From Bradyrhizobium yuanmingense (GTDB lineage: Bacteria > Pseudomonadota > Alphaproteobacteria > Rhizobiales > Xanthobacteraceae): a DNA stretch of 64,000 bases. The stretch's first letter is position 1. Each line of letters begins with the position of its first letter. Shown here piece after piece: positions 1-6,632 of the stretch. The notes beneath the pieces are model-generated. The model made no database searches. It saw only the letters and a list, made by a program, of their open reading frames with translations, and was not told the origin of the DNA. The position numbers were made by a program, and so were the translations under genes. Where the stretch lies: NCBI RefSeq assembly GCF_029167105.1, contig NZ_JARFML010000011.1, positions 180,548-244,547 on the forward strand. The letters are read 5' to 3'.

Positions 1-1626
1 CGTGTTCAGATAAGCCGGATTGGGATTTCTGAGCTCGAACACGAACTCGGACATGTCCTCGTGGCGCTTGTAGGGATCGGGATGCAGCGCTTTCCTGAGC
101 GCGCCGTCGATCCAGCCCGGGATGCCGCGCTCGGCATCGATCGCGGGGCGGTATCGCAATTTCCACGCGTCCGATCGTCCGCGGATTTTTGCAAGCTGGG
201 CGCCGTAGGGCAGATGCCCGGTCAGCATCTGGTAGCAGATCGCGGCCAGCGAGAACATGTCGGACCGGGGGGAGCCGCCCTCGCCCAGGAAATATTCCGG
301 CGCCGTGTACTGGACCGTGCCGAGAATTTCCGCGTCGGCCGATCTCGGCGCGGCTTCGGCGACGCCTGCGACCCTCACCGATCCGAAATCGATGATCTTC
401 GCGGTGTCGGTCTTGTCGATCAGGACGTTGTCGGGCCTGAGGTCCTGATGCAGCATCTCCATGCGATGGAAGGCGCGCAGCCCGGTGGCGATCTGCTCGA
501 TGATCCTGCGCACCGTCTCCAGATCGGGACGCGGATTGTCGAGCATCCATTGCCGCAACGTCCGCCCCTCGACGAACTCGGTCGCGACGTAGAGGTAGTT
601 GCGTCGCGTCGAACGCGATCGAGGCTTGAGCACGTACGGACTATCGATCCGCCGTGCGATCCACTCTTCCATGAGGAAACGTTTCAGGTAGGCTTGGTTG
701 TCGCGCAGGTCGATCGACGGAATCTTGAGCGCGACCGTTTCCTCGGTCTGCGCATCGACCGCGAGATAGATGTGGCTGCGGCTGCTGCCGTGAATCTCCC
801 GGATGATCCGGTAGCCGTCGAACATCGCGCGCGGCTCCAACAGAGGCGGCAGCGGCAGCGTCGAGGTCCGGTCGAAGACGCCCGTTTCCTCCGGCACCGC
901 ATCGATCCGCAGGATCTGCACGGTGATGTTGTCGTCGCTGCCGCGCCGGTAGGCTTCCTCCACGATCGCCTTCGCCGCGCCGTCGAGCCCGGCTGCGTGC
1001 TCGTTGATTGCACTGGTGACGAAACGCGCATCGACGAACTCGTACGCGCCGTCGGTCGCCAGCAGGAAGGTGTCGCCGGCCTGAATCTCGACCGTCTGAT
1101 AGTCGATCTCGAGCTGCGGATTGATGCCGAGCGCGCGGCCGAGATAGGTCTGCTCCGAGGACACGATGATGCGGTGATCGTCGGTCAGCTGCTCGAGCGC
1201 CTTGCCGGCCAGACGGTAGATCCGGCAGTCGCCGACATGGAAGATGTGCGCGGTCGCCGCCTTGATGACCATGGCGCTGAGCGTGCAGACATAGCCCTTG
1301 TCGCGGTCATAGGCATATTGGCTCTTGCGCGTCTGCGCATGCAGCCAGGAATTGGTCGCCTCCAGCACGCGGCGGGCGGAGGTCTTCACCGTCCACGATT
1401 CCGACGTGCAGTAATAGTCCATCAGGAAGCTCTTGACCGCCGACTCGCTGGCGATCTGGCTCACCGTGCTCGAGGAAATTCCGTCGGCGAGAACCGCCGC
1501 GATGCCCTTCAGGCTGAGCAGCGGCTCTTCCGGAATCAGGACGCCGTGAAAGTCCTGATTGACGGGCTTGCGGCCCCTGTCCGAGTGCTGGCCGACCGAG
1601 ATCTGGAGTCCGCGGGGCATCGTCAT
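1..1626 (-). CDS. bifunctional PP2C-type phosphatase / Ser-Thr protein kinase (3' end outside window)
   Basis: Reading leftward, the product starts MTMPRGLQISVGQHSDRG; a second in-frame ATG lies two codons later, so the start could be 1620. Residues 1-245 form a PP2C phosphatase, with metal-binding signatures LADGISSST, LLATDGAYEF and DDNITV. From about residue 269 follows a Hanks-type kinase with the invariant lysine in VALKIP, catalytic loop HQDLRPDN (about 392; HQD instead of HRD) and IDFGS (about 412). The reading frame is open to the window edge, so the C-terminus, where this family often has a membrane anchor, is not seen. It lies 62 bp downstream of the formate/nitrite channel gene on the same strand and probably shares its nitrogen-controlled promoter. 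A signalling role in nitrate or nitrite uptake is inferred from the context. Confidence 0.88.
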   Translation of the reverse strand, partial: MTMPRGLQISVGQHSDRGRKPVNQDFHGVLIPEEPLLSLKGIAAVLADGISSSTVSQIASESAVKSFLMDYYCTSESWTVKTSARRVLEATNSWLHAQTRKSQYAYDRDKGYVCTLSAMVIKAATAHIFHVGDCRIYRLAGKALEQLTDDHRIIVSSEQTYLGRALGINPQLEIDYQTVEIQAGDTFLLATDGAYEFVDARFVTSAINEHAAGLDGAAKAIVEEAYRRGSDDNITVQILRIDAVPEETGVFDRTSTLPLPPLLEPRAMFDGYRIIREIHGSSRSHIYLAVDAQTEETVALKIPSIDLRDNQAYLKRFLMEEWIARRIDSPYVLKPRSRSTRRNYLYVATEFVEGRTLRQWMLDNPRPDLETVRRIIEQIATGLRAFHRMEMLHQDLRPDNVLIDKTDTAKIIDFGSVRVAGVAEAAPRSADAEILGTVQYTAPEYFLGEGGSPRSDMFSLAAICYQMLTGHLPYGAQLAKIRGRSDAWKLRYRPAIDAERGIPGWIDGALRKALHPDPYKRHEDMSEFVFELRNPNPAYLNT

Positions 1627-1637
1627 CACCGGGAGAA

Positions 1638-1670
1638 GGGGAGCCTCACCGTGCTTGGGCGAGGCTCCCC
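1638..1670 (-). terminator. intercistronic hairpin after the FNT gene
   Basis: Perfect 10-bp inverted repeat (GGGGAGCCTC at 1638-1647, GAGGCTCCCC at 1661-1670) with a 13-nt loop, between the FNT stop and the kinase start. It has no clear T tract on the minus strand, so it may attenuate or stabilise the upstream message rather than fully terminate it. Confidence 0.6.
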
Positions 1671-1687
1671 TGTCGAGACCTATTCGA

Positions 1688-2527
1688 TCACGCGGCGACG
1701 CGGGGCTTTGCAAGCTTCTCCGCCTGGCGCTTCGGCAGGGTCATGACGTGAGTGGCATAGAGGGTCATGCCGGTGAAGGCGAGGCCGCCGACGAGGTTGC
1801 CGAGCACGGTCGGGATCTCGTTCCAGATCAGATAATCCATGATCGAGAACTTCGCGCCGAGCAGCAGGCCCGACGGGAACAGGAACATGTTCACGACGGA
1901 ATGCTCGAACACCATGTAGAAGAACACCAGGATCGGCATCCACATCGCGATGACCTTGCCGGGGACGGAAGTCGAGATCATGGCGCCGACGACGCCGGTC
2001 GAGACCATCCAGTTGCAGAGCATGCCGCGCAGGAACAGCGTCGCCATGCCGGCAGCACCGTGCGCGGCATAGCCAAGGGTTCGGCCCTCGCCAATATTGC
2101 CGATGGCGGCGCCGACCTTGTCGGGCGCCTGCGTGAAGCCGAAGGTCGTGACGAAGGCCATCATGAAGGCGACGGTGAAGGCGCCGGCGAAATTGCCGAC
2201 GAAGACGAGTCCCCAATTGCGCAGCACGCCGTTGAGCGTAACGCCCGGGCGCTTGTCGATCAGCGCGAGCGGCGAGAGCACGAACACGCCGGTCAGGAGG
2301 TCGAAGCCCAGGAGATAGAGCATGACGAAGCCGACCGGGAACAAGAGCGCGCCGACCAGCGGCTGGCCGGTGTTCACGGTGATCGTGACGGCAAACCAGG
2401 CTGCGAGGGCCAGGATCGCGCCGGCCATGTAGGCGCGGATGATGGTATCCCGGGTGGACATGAAGATCTTGGACTCGCCCGCATCCACCATCTTGGTGAC
2501 GAATTCCGAAGGCGCGAGATACGACAT
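1688..2527 (-). CDS. formate/nitrite transporter (FNT) family channel
   Basis: 279-aa polytopic membrane protein, normal for FNT pentameric channels that pass formate, nitrite or similar small anions. It has six hydrophobic segments and glycine-rich re-entrant motifs, for example LVGALLFPVGFVMLYLLG and NWGLVFVGNFAGAF. The ATG at 2527 is preceded by AAAGGA at good spacing; a TTG codon just upstream is a less likely start. The gene faces away from nrtABD across a 676-bp control region and has its own -24/-12 promoter at 2770-2784. Because its neighbours are nitrate transporters and assimilatory nitrate reductase, nitrite (NirC-like) is the most likely substrate. That is inferred from context, not from residues seen. 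Confidence 0.9.
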   Translation of the reverse strand: MSYLAPSEFVTKMVDAGESKIFMSTRDTIIRAYMAGAILALAAWFAVTITVNTGQPLVGALLFPVGFVMLYLLGFDLLTGVFVLSPLALIDKRPGVTLNGVLRNWGLVFVGNFAGAFTVAFMMAFVTTFGFTQAPDKVGAAIGNIGEGRTLGYAAHGAAGMATLFLRGMLCNWMVSTGVVGAMISTSVPGKVIAMWMPILVFFYMVFEHSVVNMFLFPSGLLLGAKFSIMDYLIWNEIPTVLGNLVGGLAFTGMTLYATHVMTLPKRQAEKLAKPRVAA

Positions 2528-2758
2528 CAATGGTTCCTTTTGCTACGTAAGTGAGATCGACACGCCCCGACGAGGGCGCGGCTGAACGTCATCGGCCGTG
2601 CGGGCAGCCTGCCGCGCACGAGGGCTATGGAAAGTCTGGAAGCCTTGGGAATCGCGTCACGAGGACTCTGAAGCCGGAGACCGCGAAGCAGGTGAGCTTC
2701 CGGGATGCAGCCGCCAGAGGCTGCATCAAATGCGGCCAAGCCGCGGTCGTCGTTGACG
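2528..2758 (-). promoter_or_regulatory. structured 5' leader of the FNT-kinase transcript
   Basis: If transcription starts about 24 nt after the -24 GG, the leader is about 230 nt. It holds a perfect 9-bp stem with a 6-nt loop (2704-2727) and a second, bulged stem at 2598-2619. The long leader is compatible with post-initiation control such as NasS/NasT antitermination, but I see no clear ANTAR double hairpin. Confidence 0.4.
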
Positions 2759-2769
2759 GCAATTAGGAA

Positions 2770-2784
2770 GCAAGTTGCGTGCCG
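2770..2784 (-). promoter_or_regulatory. sigma-54 (-24/-12) promoter of the FNT operon
   Basis: On the minus strand this reads CGGCACGCAACTTGC, a GG-N10-GC match to the RpoN consensus TGGCACG-N4-TTGC with one mismatch at the first base. The GG lies 102.5 bp from the centre of the nearer NtrC-like site. Predicted start of transcription is near 2758. Confidence 0.75.
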
Positions 2785-2877
2785 CTGCCGGGCGCCGGAA
2801 ATATAGAGCAATTTCAACGCGATCCCGCTTTGCTCGATCTGGCTCTGCCGCCTTCACGGCCTTTTGCTTGAGCTTCT

Positions 2878-2910
2878 GCACAAGATTTGTGCGCCGCACA
2901 AAGAATGTGC
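2878..2910. promoter_or_regulatory. tandem NtrC-type binding sites (bidirectional enhancer)
   Basis: Two perfect GCAC-N7-GTGC dyads: 2878-2892 (spacer AAGATTT) and 2896-2910 (spacer AAAGAAT), centres 18 bp apart. This matches the known NtrC half-site pattern. They lie between two divergent -24/-12 promoters, each about 103 bp from its nearer site. Confidence 0.75.
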
Positions 2911-2914
2911 AAAC

Positions 2915-2934
2915 CGCAAATTTCGCATGCGGAA
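2915..2934 (+). promoter_or_regulatory. conserved 20-bp block between NtrC sites and nrtA promoter
   Basis: CGCAAATTTCGCATGCGGAA, identical at 18 of 20 positions to 6378-6397, which sits at the same place in the narK control region. The ends can pair (CCGCA with TGCGG). The factor that would bind it is not recognised. Confidence 0.55.
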
Positions 2935-3004
2935 CCGAGCTGCGACAATCTGGCGCAATCGTTCCAATGCTTTGTAAAATCATCTCTTTTTGCGGCGGCA
3001 AGCT

Positions 3005-3020
3005 TGGCATGAAGCTTGAA
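3005..3020 (+). promoter_or_regulatory. sigma-54 type promoter of nrtABD
   Basis: TGGCATG-AAGC-TTGAA matches the -24/-12 layout with GA in place of GC at -12. It is supported by the same TTGGCAYG-N4-TTGAA element upstream of narK at an identical distance (103.5 bp) from its enhancer. Predicted start is near 3031, giving a leader of about 173 nt. Confidence 0.65.
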
Positions 3021-3085
3021 TACTTCCGGCCGACGCCATTGAAGCCGTCCCGCGAGACATCTCATCCGATTTGCTGACGCCACCA

Positions 3086-3103
3086 GACGGGGGTTCCCCC
3101 GTC
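3086..3103 (+). promoter_or_regulatory. leader hairpin upstream of nrtA
   Basis: GACGGGG-GTTC-CCCCGTC, a perfect 7-bp stem with a tetraloop inside the predicted nrtA leader. The preceding CGCCACC and the G-run recur in the narK leader near 6544-6555. There is no T tract, so it is not a simple terminator. Confidence 0.4.
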
Positions 3104-3203
3104 GCGCGTTCGCATGCGCCAAGGACGGCGCGCCGGACGGACGGGCTGCTCGCGCGCACAGCCGCAAATCATTCCGCAACGACGCCAAAGGACGACACTG
3201 CCT

Positions 3204-4526
3204 ATGACCAAGCGCATCCGCCGGCCCTCGGAAACGACCGGCCTCAGCCGCCGGCAATTGTTGAAGGCCACCGGCTCAACCGCCGCACTGCTCGCCGCCG
3301 CCAAGCTGAATTTCCCCGCCGGCGCCTTCGCGCAGGACGGAGGCCCCGAGGTCAAGGGGGCCAAGCTCGGCTTCATTGCGCTCTCCGATGCCGGCCCGCT
3401 GTTCGTCGCCAAGGACAAGGGCCTCTTCGCCAAGCACGGCGTGCCCGACACCGACGTGCAGAAGCAGGCGTCCTGGGGCACCACGCGCGACAACCTCGTG
3501 CTCGGCTCCGAGGGCAACGGCATCGACGGCGCGCACATCCTCACCCCGATGCCGTACCTGATCTCCGCCGGCAAGGTGACGCAGAACAACCAGCCGACGC
3601 CGATGTACATCCTGGCGCGGCTCAATCTCGATGCGCAGTGCATCTCGGTCGCCAAGGAATATGCCGACCTCAAGCTCGGCACCGATGCGGCGCCGTTCAA
3701 GGCGGCGCTCGAGAAGAAGAAGGCGTCCGGCAAGGCCGTGAAGGCTGCGATGACCTTCCCCGGCGGTACCCACGATCTGTGGATCCGCTACTGGCTCGCC
3801 GCCGGCGGCATCGATCCCGACAAGGACATCGAGACCATCGTGGTGCCGCCGCCGCAGATGGTGGCGAACATGAAGGTCGGTACCATGGACTGCTTCTGCG
3901 TCGGCGAGCCCTGGAATCTCCAGCTCATCCACCAGGGCATCGGCTACACCGCCGTCAACACCGGCGAGATCTGGAATAAGCATCCGGAGAAGTCCTTCGG
4001 TATGCGCGCGGCCTTCGTCGATAAATATCCGAAGGCCAGCAAGGCGATCCTGATGGCCGTGCTGGAAGCCCAGCAATGGGCCGACAAGGCGGAAAACAAG
4101 CAGGAGCTGGCCGCCATCATGGCCAAGCGGCAGTGGATCAACTGCCCGGTCGAGGACGTCTACGATCGCACCGCCGGCAAGTTCGACTATGGCATCCCCG
4201 GCAAGGTGGTCGAGAACTCGCCGCACGTCATGAAGTACTGGCGCGATCATGCCTCCTATCCGTTCCAGAGCCACGATCTCTGGTTCCTCACCGAGGACAT
4301 CCGTTGGGGCAAGTATGAGCCGAACTTCGATACCAAGGCGCTGATTGCCAAGGTCAACCGCGAGGACATGTGGCGCGATGCGGCCAAGACCCTCGGCGTC
4401 GCCGCTGCCGACATTCCGGCCTCCGCCTCGCGCGGAAAGGAGACCTTCTTCGACGGCAAGGTGTTTGATCCGGAAAATCCGGCTGCCTATCTGAAGTCGC
4501 TCGCGATCAAGCGCGTCGAAGTCTGA
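3204..4526 (+). CDS. nrtA: nitrate ABC transporter substrate-binding protein
   Basis: 440-aa periplasmic binding protein of the NrtA/CmpA group, expected to capture nitrate or nitrite. The start MTKRIRRP is chosen because AAAGGA precedes it and it places a Tat signal (SRRQLLK at residues 15-21) at the N-terminus; cleavage is likely after AFA near residue 43. The family pattern continues with GTTRDNLVLG-like ligand-loop sequence and a long C-terminal lobe rich in aromatic residues. It is the first gene of nrtA-nrtB-nrtD, 64 bp before nrtB with a strong hairpin between them. Expression is probably nitrogen-controlled from the sigma-54 element at 3005-3020. Nitrate specificity is supported by linkage to narK and nasC. 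Confidence 0.92.
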   Translation: MTKRIRRPSETTGLSRRQLLKATGSTAALLAAAKLNFPAGAFAQDGGPEVKGAKLGFIALSDAGPLFVAKDKGLFAKHGVPDTDVQKQASWGTTRDNLVLGSEGNGIDGAHILTPMPYLISAGKVTQNNQPTPMYILARLNLDAQCISVAKEYADLKLGTDAAPFKAALEKKKASGKAVKAAMTFPGGTHDLWIRYWLAAGGIDPDKDIETIVVPPPQMVANMKVGTMDCFCVGEPWNLQLIHQGIGYTAVNTGEIWNKHPEKSFGMRAAFVDKYPKASKAILMAVLEAQQWADKAENKQELAAIMAKRQWINCPVEDVYDRTAGKFDYGIPGKVVENSPHVMKYWRDHASYPFQSHDLWFLTEDIRWGKYEPNFDTKALIAKVNREDMWRDAAKTLGVAAADIPASASRGKETFFDGKVFDPENPAAYLKSLAIKRVEV

Positions 4527-4534
4527 TGGAGCCC

Positions 4535-4560
4535 TGCGGCCGCCTTTAGGGGCGGCCGCA
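4535..4560 (+). terminator. intercistronic hairpin between nrtA and nrtB
   Basis: TGCGGCCGCC (4535-4544) pairs perfectly with GGCGGCCGCA (4551-4560) around the loop TTTAGG. There is no T run. It probably stabilises the nrtA message or causes partial termination, raising the binding protein above the membrane parts. Confidence 0.65.
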
Positions 4561-4590
4561 TCGTCCCTGCCACGCCGGAGAGAGATAGCG

Positions 4591-5487
4591 ATGAACATGA
4601 CTGCCACGAAGATCGAGGTTGAGACCGCGACGCCTGCCGCAACGATTGCGCCGGTCGTCACGCTGACGCCGAAGCGTCCCCCGCGCACCGAGGCTTACGC
4701 ACGCATGGTACGCGAGACCGCCGTGCGCGTGATCCCGCCGCTGGTCGTGATCGCGCTGCTGACGCTGGTGTGGGAGCTGGTCTGCCGGAGAGCTGGCTCG
4801 GCGCTGCCGCCGCCCTCAAAAGTGTTTGCGGATACCAAGGAGCTGATCTTCGATCCGTTCTTCGACCGTGGCGGCATCGACAAGGGCCTGTTCTGGCATC
4901 TGTCCGCCAGTCTCCAGCGCGTCGCCTTCGGCTACTCGCTCTCGGCCATCGCCGGCATCGCGCTCGGCGTGCTGGTCGGGCAGTCGGTCTGGGCGATGCG
5001 CGGGCTCGATCCGCTGTTTCAGGTACTGCGCACGATTCCGCCGCTCGCTTGGCTGCCGCTCTCGCTCGCGGCCTTCCGCGACGGCCAGCCTAGCGCGATC
5101 TTCGTCATCTTCATCACGTCGATCTGGCCGATCATCATCAACACCGCGGTCGGCATCCGCAACATTCCGCAGGACTATCGTAACGTCGCGGCGGTGGTGC
5201 AGCTCAATCCGCTGGAATTCTTCGCAAAGATCATGATCCCGGCGGCGGCGCCCTACATCTTCACGGGCCTGCGCATCGGCATCGGCCTGTCGTGGCTTGC
5301 GATCGTCGCCGCCGAAATGCTGATCGGCGGCGTCGGCATCGGCTTCTTCATCTGGGACGCCTGGAACTCCTCGCATATCAGCGAGATCATCCTGGCGCTG
5401 TTCTATGTCGGCATCATCGGCTTCGTGCTGGACCGCCTGATTGCGGGGCTCGGCAAGGTCGTCACCCGCGGCACCGCGCAGAACTGA
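4591..5487 (+). CDS. nrtB: nitrate ABC transporter permease
   Basis: 298-aa inner-membrane permease of the NrtB/SsuC/TauC type. A cytoplasmic N-terminal stretch of about 50 residues is followed by a first membrane helix (VIPPLVVIALLTLVWELV) and about five more. The EAA-like loop that contacts the ATPase is NPLEFFAKIMIPAAAPYIF, near residues 205-223. The ATG follows GGAGAGAGA. It lies between nrtA and the ATPase gene, 10 bp before the latter, so the three genes should form one import complex for nitrate or nitrite. The ligand cannot be read from the permease itself. Confidence 0.92.
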   Translation: MNMTATKIEVETATPAATIAPVVTLTPKRPPRTEAYARMVRETAVRVIPPLVVIALLTLVWELVCRRAGSALPPPSKVFADTKELIFDPFFDRGGIDKGLFWHLSASLQRVAFGYSLSAIAGIALGVLVGQSVWAMRGLDPLFQVLRTIPPLAWLPLSLAAFRDGQPSAIFVIFITSIWPIIINTAVGIRNIPQDYRNVAAVVQLNPLEFFAKIMIPAAAPYIFTGLRIGIGLSWLAIVAAEMLIGGVGIGFFIWDAWNSSHISEIILALFYVGIIGFVLDRLIAGLGKVVTRGTAQN

Positions 5488-5497
5488 GGAGAGGGAC

Positions 5498-6292
5498 ATG
5501 ACCGCCTATCTGAAGCTCGACCACATCGACAAGGTCTTCACCCGCGGCGCCGCCACCACGGAGGTGCTGAAGGACATCAACCTCACCATCGAGAAGGGCG
5601 AATACGTCTCGATCATCGGCCATTCCGGCTGCGGCAAGTCGACCCTGCTCAACATCATCGCAGGACTGACCGGCGCCACCACGGGTGGCGTGCTGCTGGA
5701 AAACCGCGAGGTGAACTCGCCGGGGCCCGATCGCGCCGTGGTGTTCCAGAACCACAGCCTGCTGCCGTGGCTGACCGTCTACGAGAACGTCAGGCTCGGC
5801 GTCGACAAGGTCTTCGCCAAGACCAAGTCCCGCGCCGAGCGCGACGCCTGGGTGATGCACAATCTCAACCTCGTGCAGATGGCCCATGCCAGGGACAAGC
5901 GTCCTTCGGAAATCTCCGGCGGCATGAAGCAGCGCGTGGGCATCGCCCGGGCGCTGGCCATGGAGCCAAAGGTGCTGCTGCTGGACGAGCCGTTCGGTGC
6001 GCTCGACGCGCTGACCCGCGCGCATCTGCAGGACTCGGTGATGGCGCTGCATCAGAAGCTCGGCAACACCATCCTGATGATTACCCATGACGTCGATGAG
6101 GCCGTGCTCCTGTCGGATCGCATCGTGATGATGACCAACGGACCGAGCGCGCGCATCGGCGAGGTGCTGGAGGTGCCGCTGGCGCGGCCGCGCAAGCGGC
6201 TCGACCTCGCGACCAACGCGACCTATCTGAAGTGCCGCCAGCGCGTGCTCGAATTCCTCTACGAGCGTCATCGCTTCGTCGAGGCCGCGTAG
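5498..6292 (+). CDS. nrtD: nitrate ABC transporter ATP-binding protein
   Basis: 264-aa ATPase with Walker A GHSGCGKST (residues 41-49), Q-loop VVFQNHSLLPW, signature SGGMKQR (140-146), Walker B LLLDEP (about 160-165) and the switch histidine in ITHDVDEA. This is the NrtD/SsuB/TauB group. It lacks the extra NrtA-like C-terminal domain of cyanobacterial NrtC, so NrtD is the better name; in Bradyrhizobium papers the gene may be called nrtC. The ATG at 5498 has AGGAGAGG before it; upstream in-frame codons overlap nrtB and are rejected. It powers the importer formed with nrtA and nrtB. Confidence 0.92.
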   Translation: MTAYLKLDHIDKVFTRGAATTEVLKDINLTIEKGEYVSIIGHSGCGKSTLLNIIAGLTGATTGGVLLENREVNSPGPDRAVVFQNHSLLPWLTVYENVRLGVDKVFAKTKSRAERDAWVMHNLNLVQMAHARDKRPSEISGGMKQRVGIARALAMEPKVLLLDEPFGALDALTRAHLQDSVMALHQKLGNTILMITHDVDEAVLLSDRIVMMTNGPSARIGEVLEVPLARPRKRLDLATNATYLKCRQRVLEFLYERHRFVEAA

Positions 6293-6340
6293 ATCACGCG
6301 TTCACGCGAGATATGCCCGCGCCCAATTAATCGACATCAA

Positions 6341-6373
6341 GCTCAATCCTTGTGCGTCGCACAGGGATTGAGC
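6341..6373. promoter_or_regulatory. tandem NtrC-type sites upstream of narK
   Basis: GCTC-AATCCTT-GTGC (6341-6355) and GCAC-AGGGATT-GAGC (6359-6373), each one base off GCAC-N7-GTGC, with centres 18 bp apart exactly as at 2878-2910. The two mismatches are mirror images, so the whole segment also forms a long palindrome (CTCAATCC ... GGATTGAG). Confidence 0.65.
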
Positions 6374-6377
6374 GAAA

Positions 6378-6397
6378 CGCAAATTTAGCGTGCGGAA
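6378..6397 (+). promoter_or_regulatory. conserved 20-bp block between NtrC sites and narK promoter
   Basis: CGCAAATTTAGCGTGCGGAA, 18 of 20 positions the same as 2915-2934 and at the same offset (4 bp after the distal GTGC/GAGC). The binding factor is unknown. Confidence 0.55.
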
Positions 6398-6467
6398 AAG
6401 CCCTGCAAACAATTCGGGCAATACGAATAACATCCTGAAATCCCTGTGTTTCCTGGGTGCGCGCAAT

Positions 6468-6483
6468 TGGCACGGAAATTGAA
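6468..6483 (+). promoter_or_regulatory. sigma-54 type promoter of narK-bjgb-flp-nasC
   Basis: TGGCACG-GAAA-TTGAA: a perfect -24 half and GA instead of GC at -12. The GG is 103.5 bp from the centre of the nearer NtrC-like site, the same as for nrtA. Predicted start is near 6494, giving a leader of about 139 nt. Confidence 0.7.
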
Positions 6484-6563
6484 GCGTCTTTGCGCGACGC
6501 CAACGACGACGTCCCTCAACATCATCAATCAGCATCGTGATCTCGCCACCGGGGGTGAAGCCT

Positions 6564-6589
6564 CGGAGCGCGCCTCCGTGATCGGAGGC
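6564..6589 (+). promoter_or_regulatory. mutually exclusive hairpins in the narK leader
   Basis: CGGAG (6564-6568) can pair with CTCCG (6574-6578). The same CTCCG is also part of GCCTCCG-TGAT-CGGAGGC (6572-6589), a 7-bp stem. Only one can form at a time, which would suit a regulated leader such as a NasT target. No terminator T run is visible. Confidence 0.4.
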
Positions 6590-6632
6590 AGAGCCTGCAA
6601 CGACGCAGCGGTGAGCCTGGAAGGGATACTCA

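Noticed and set aside
61..1746. Long open frame of 561 codons on the plus strand
   Set aside because: Antisense to the phosphatase-kinase gene, whose minus-strand translation has clear PP2C and kinase motifs. Open antisense frames are common in such G+C-rich DNA.
2528..3203. ANTAR (NasT) target double hairpin in the nitrate leaders
   Set aside because: Stems are present but not two adjacent hexaloop hairpins with the A1/G4 pattern, so I do not annotate it as such.
6342..6372. Hairpin after nrtD as a transcription terminator
   Set aside because: Strong dyad, but it has no T tract and its halves are exactly the two NtrC-like sites seen also at 2878-2910. The regulatory reading explains it better.
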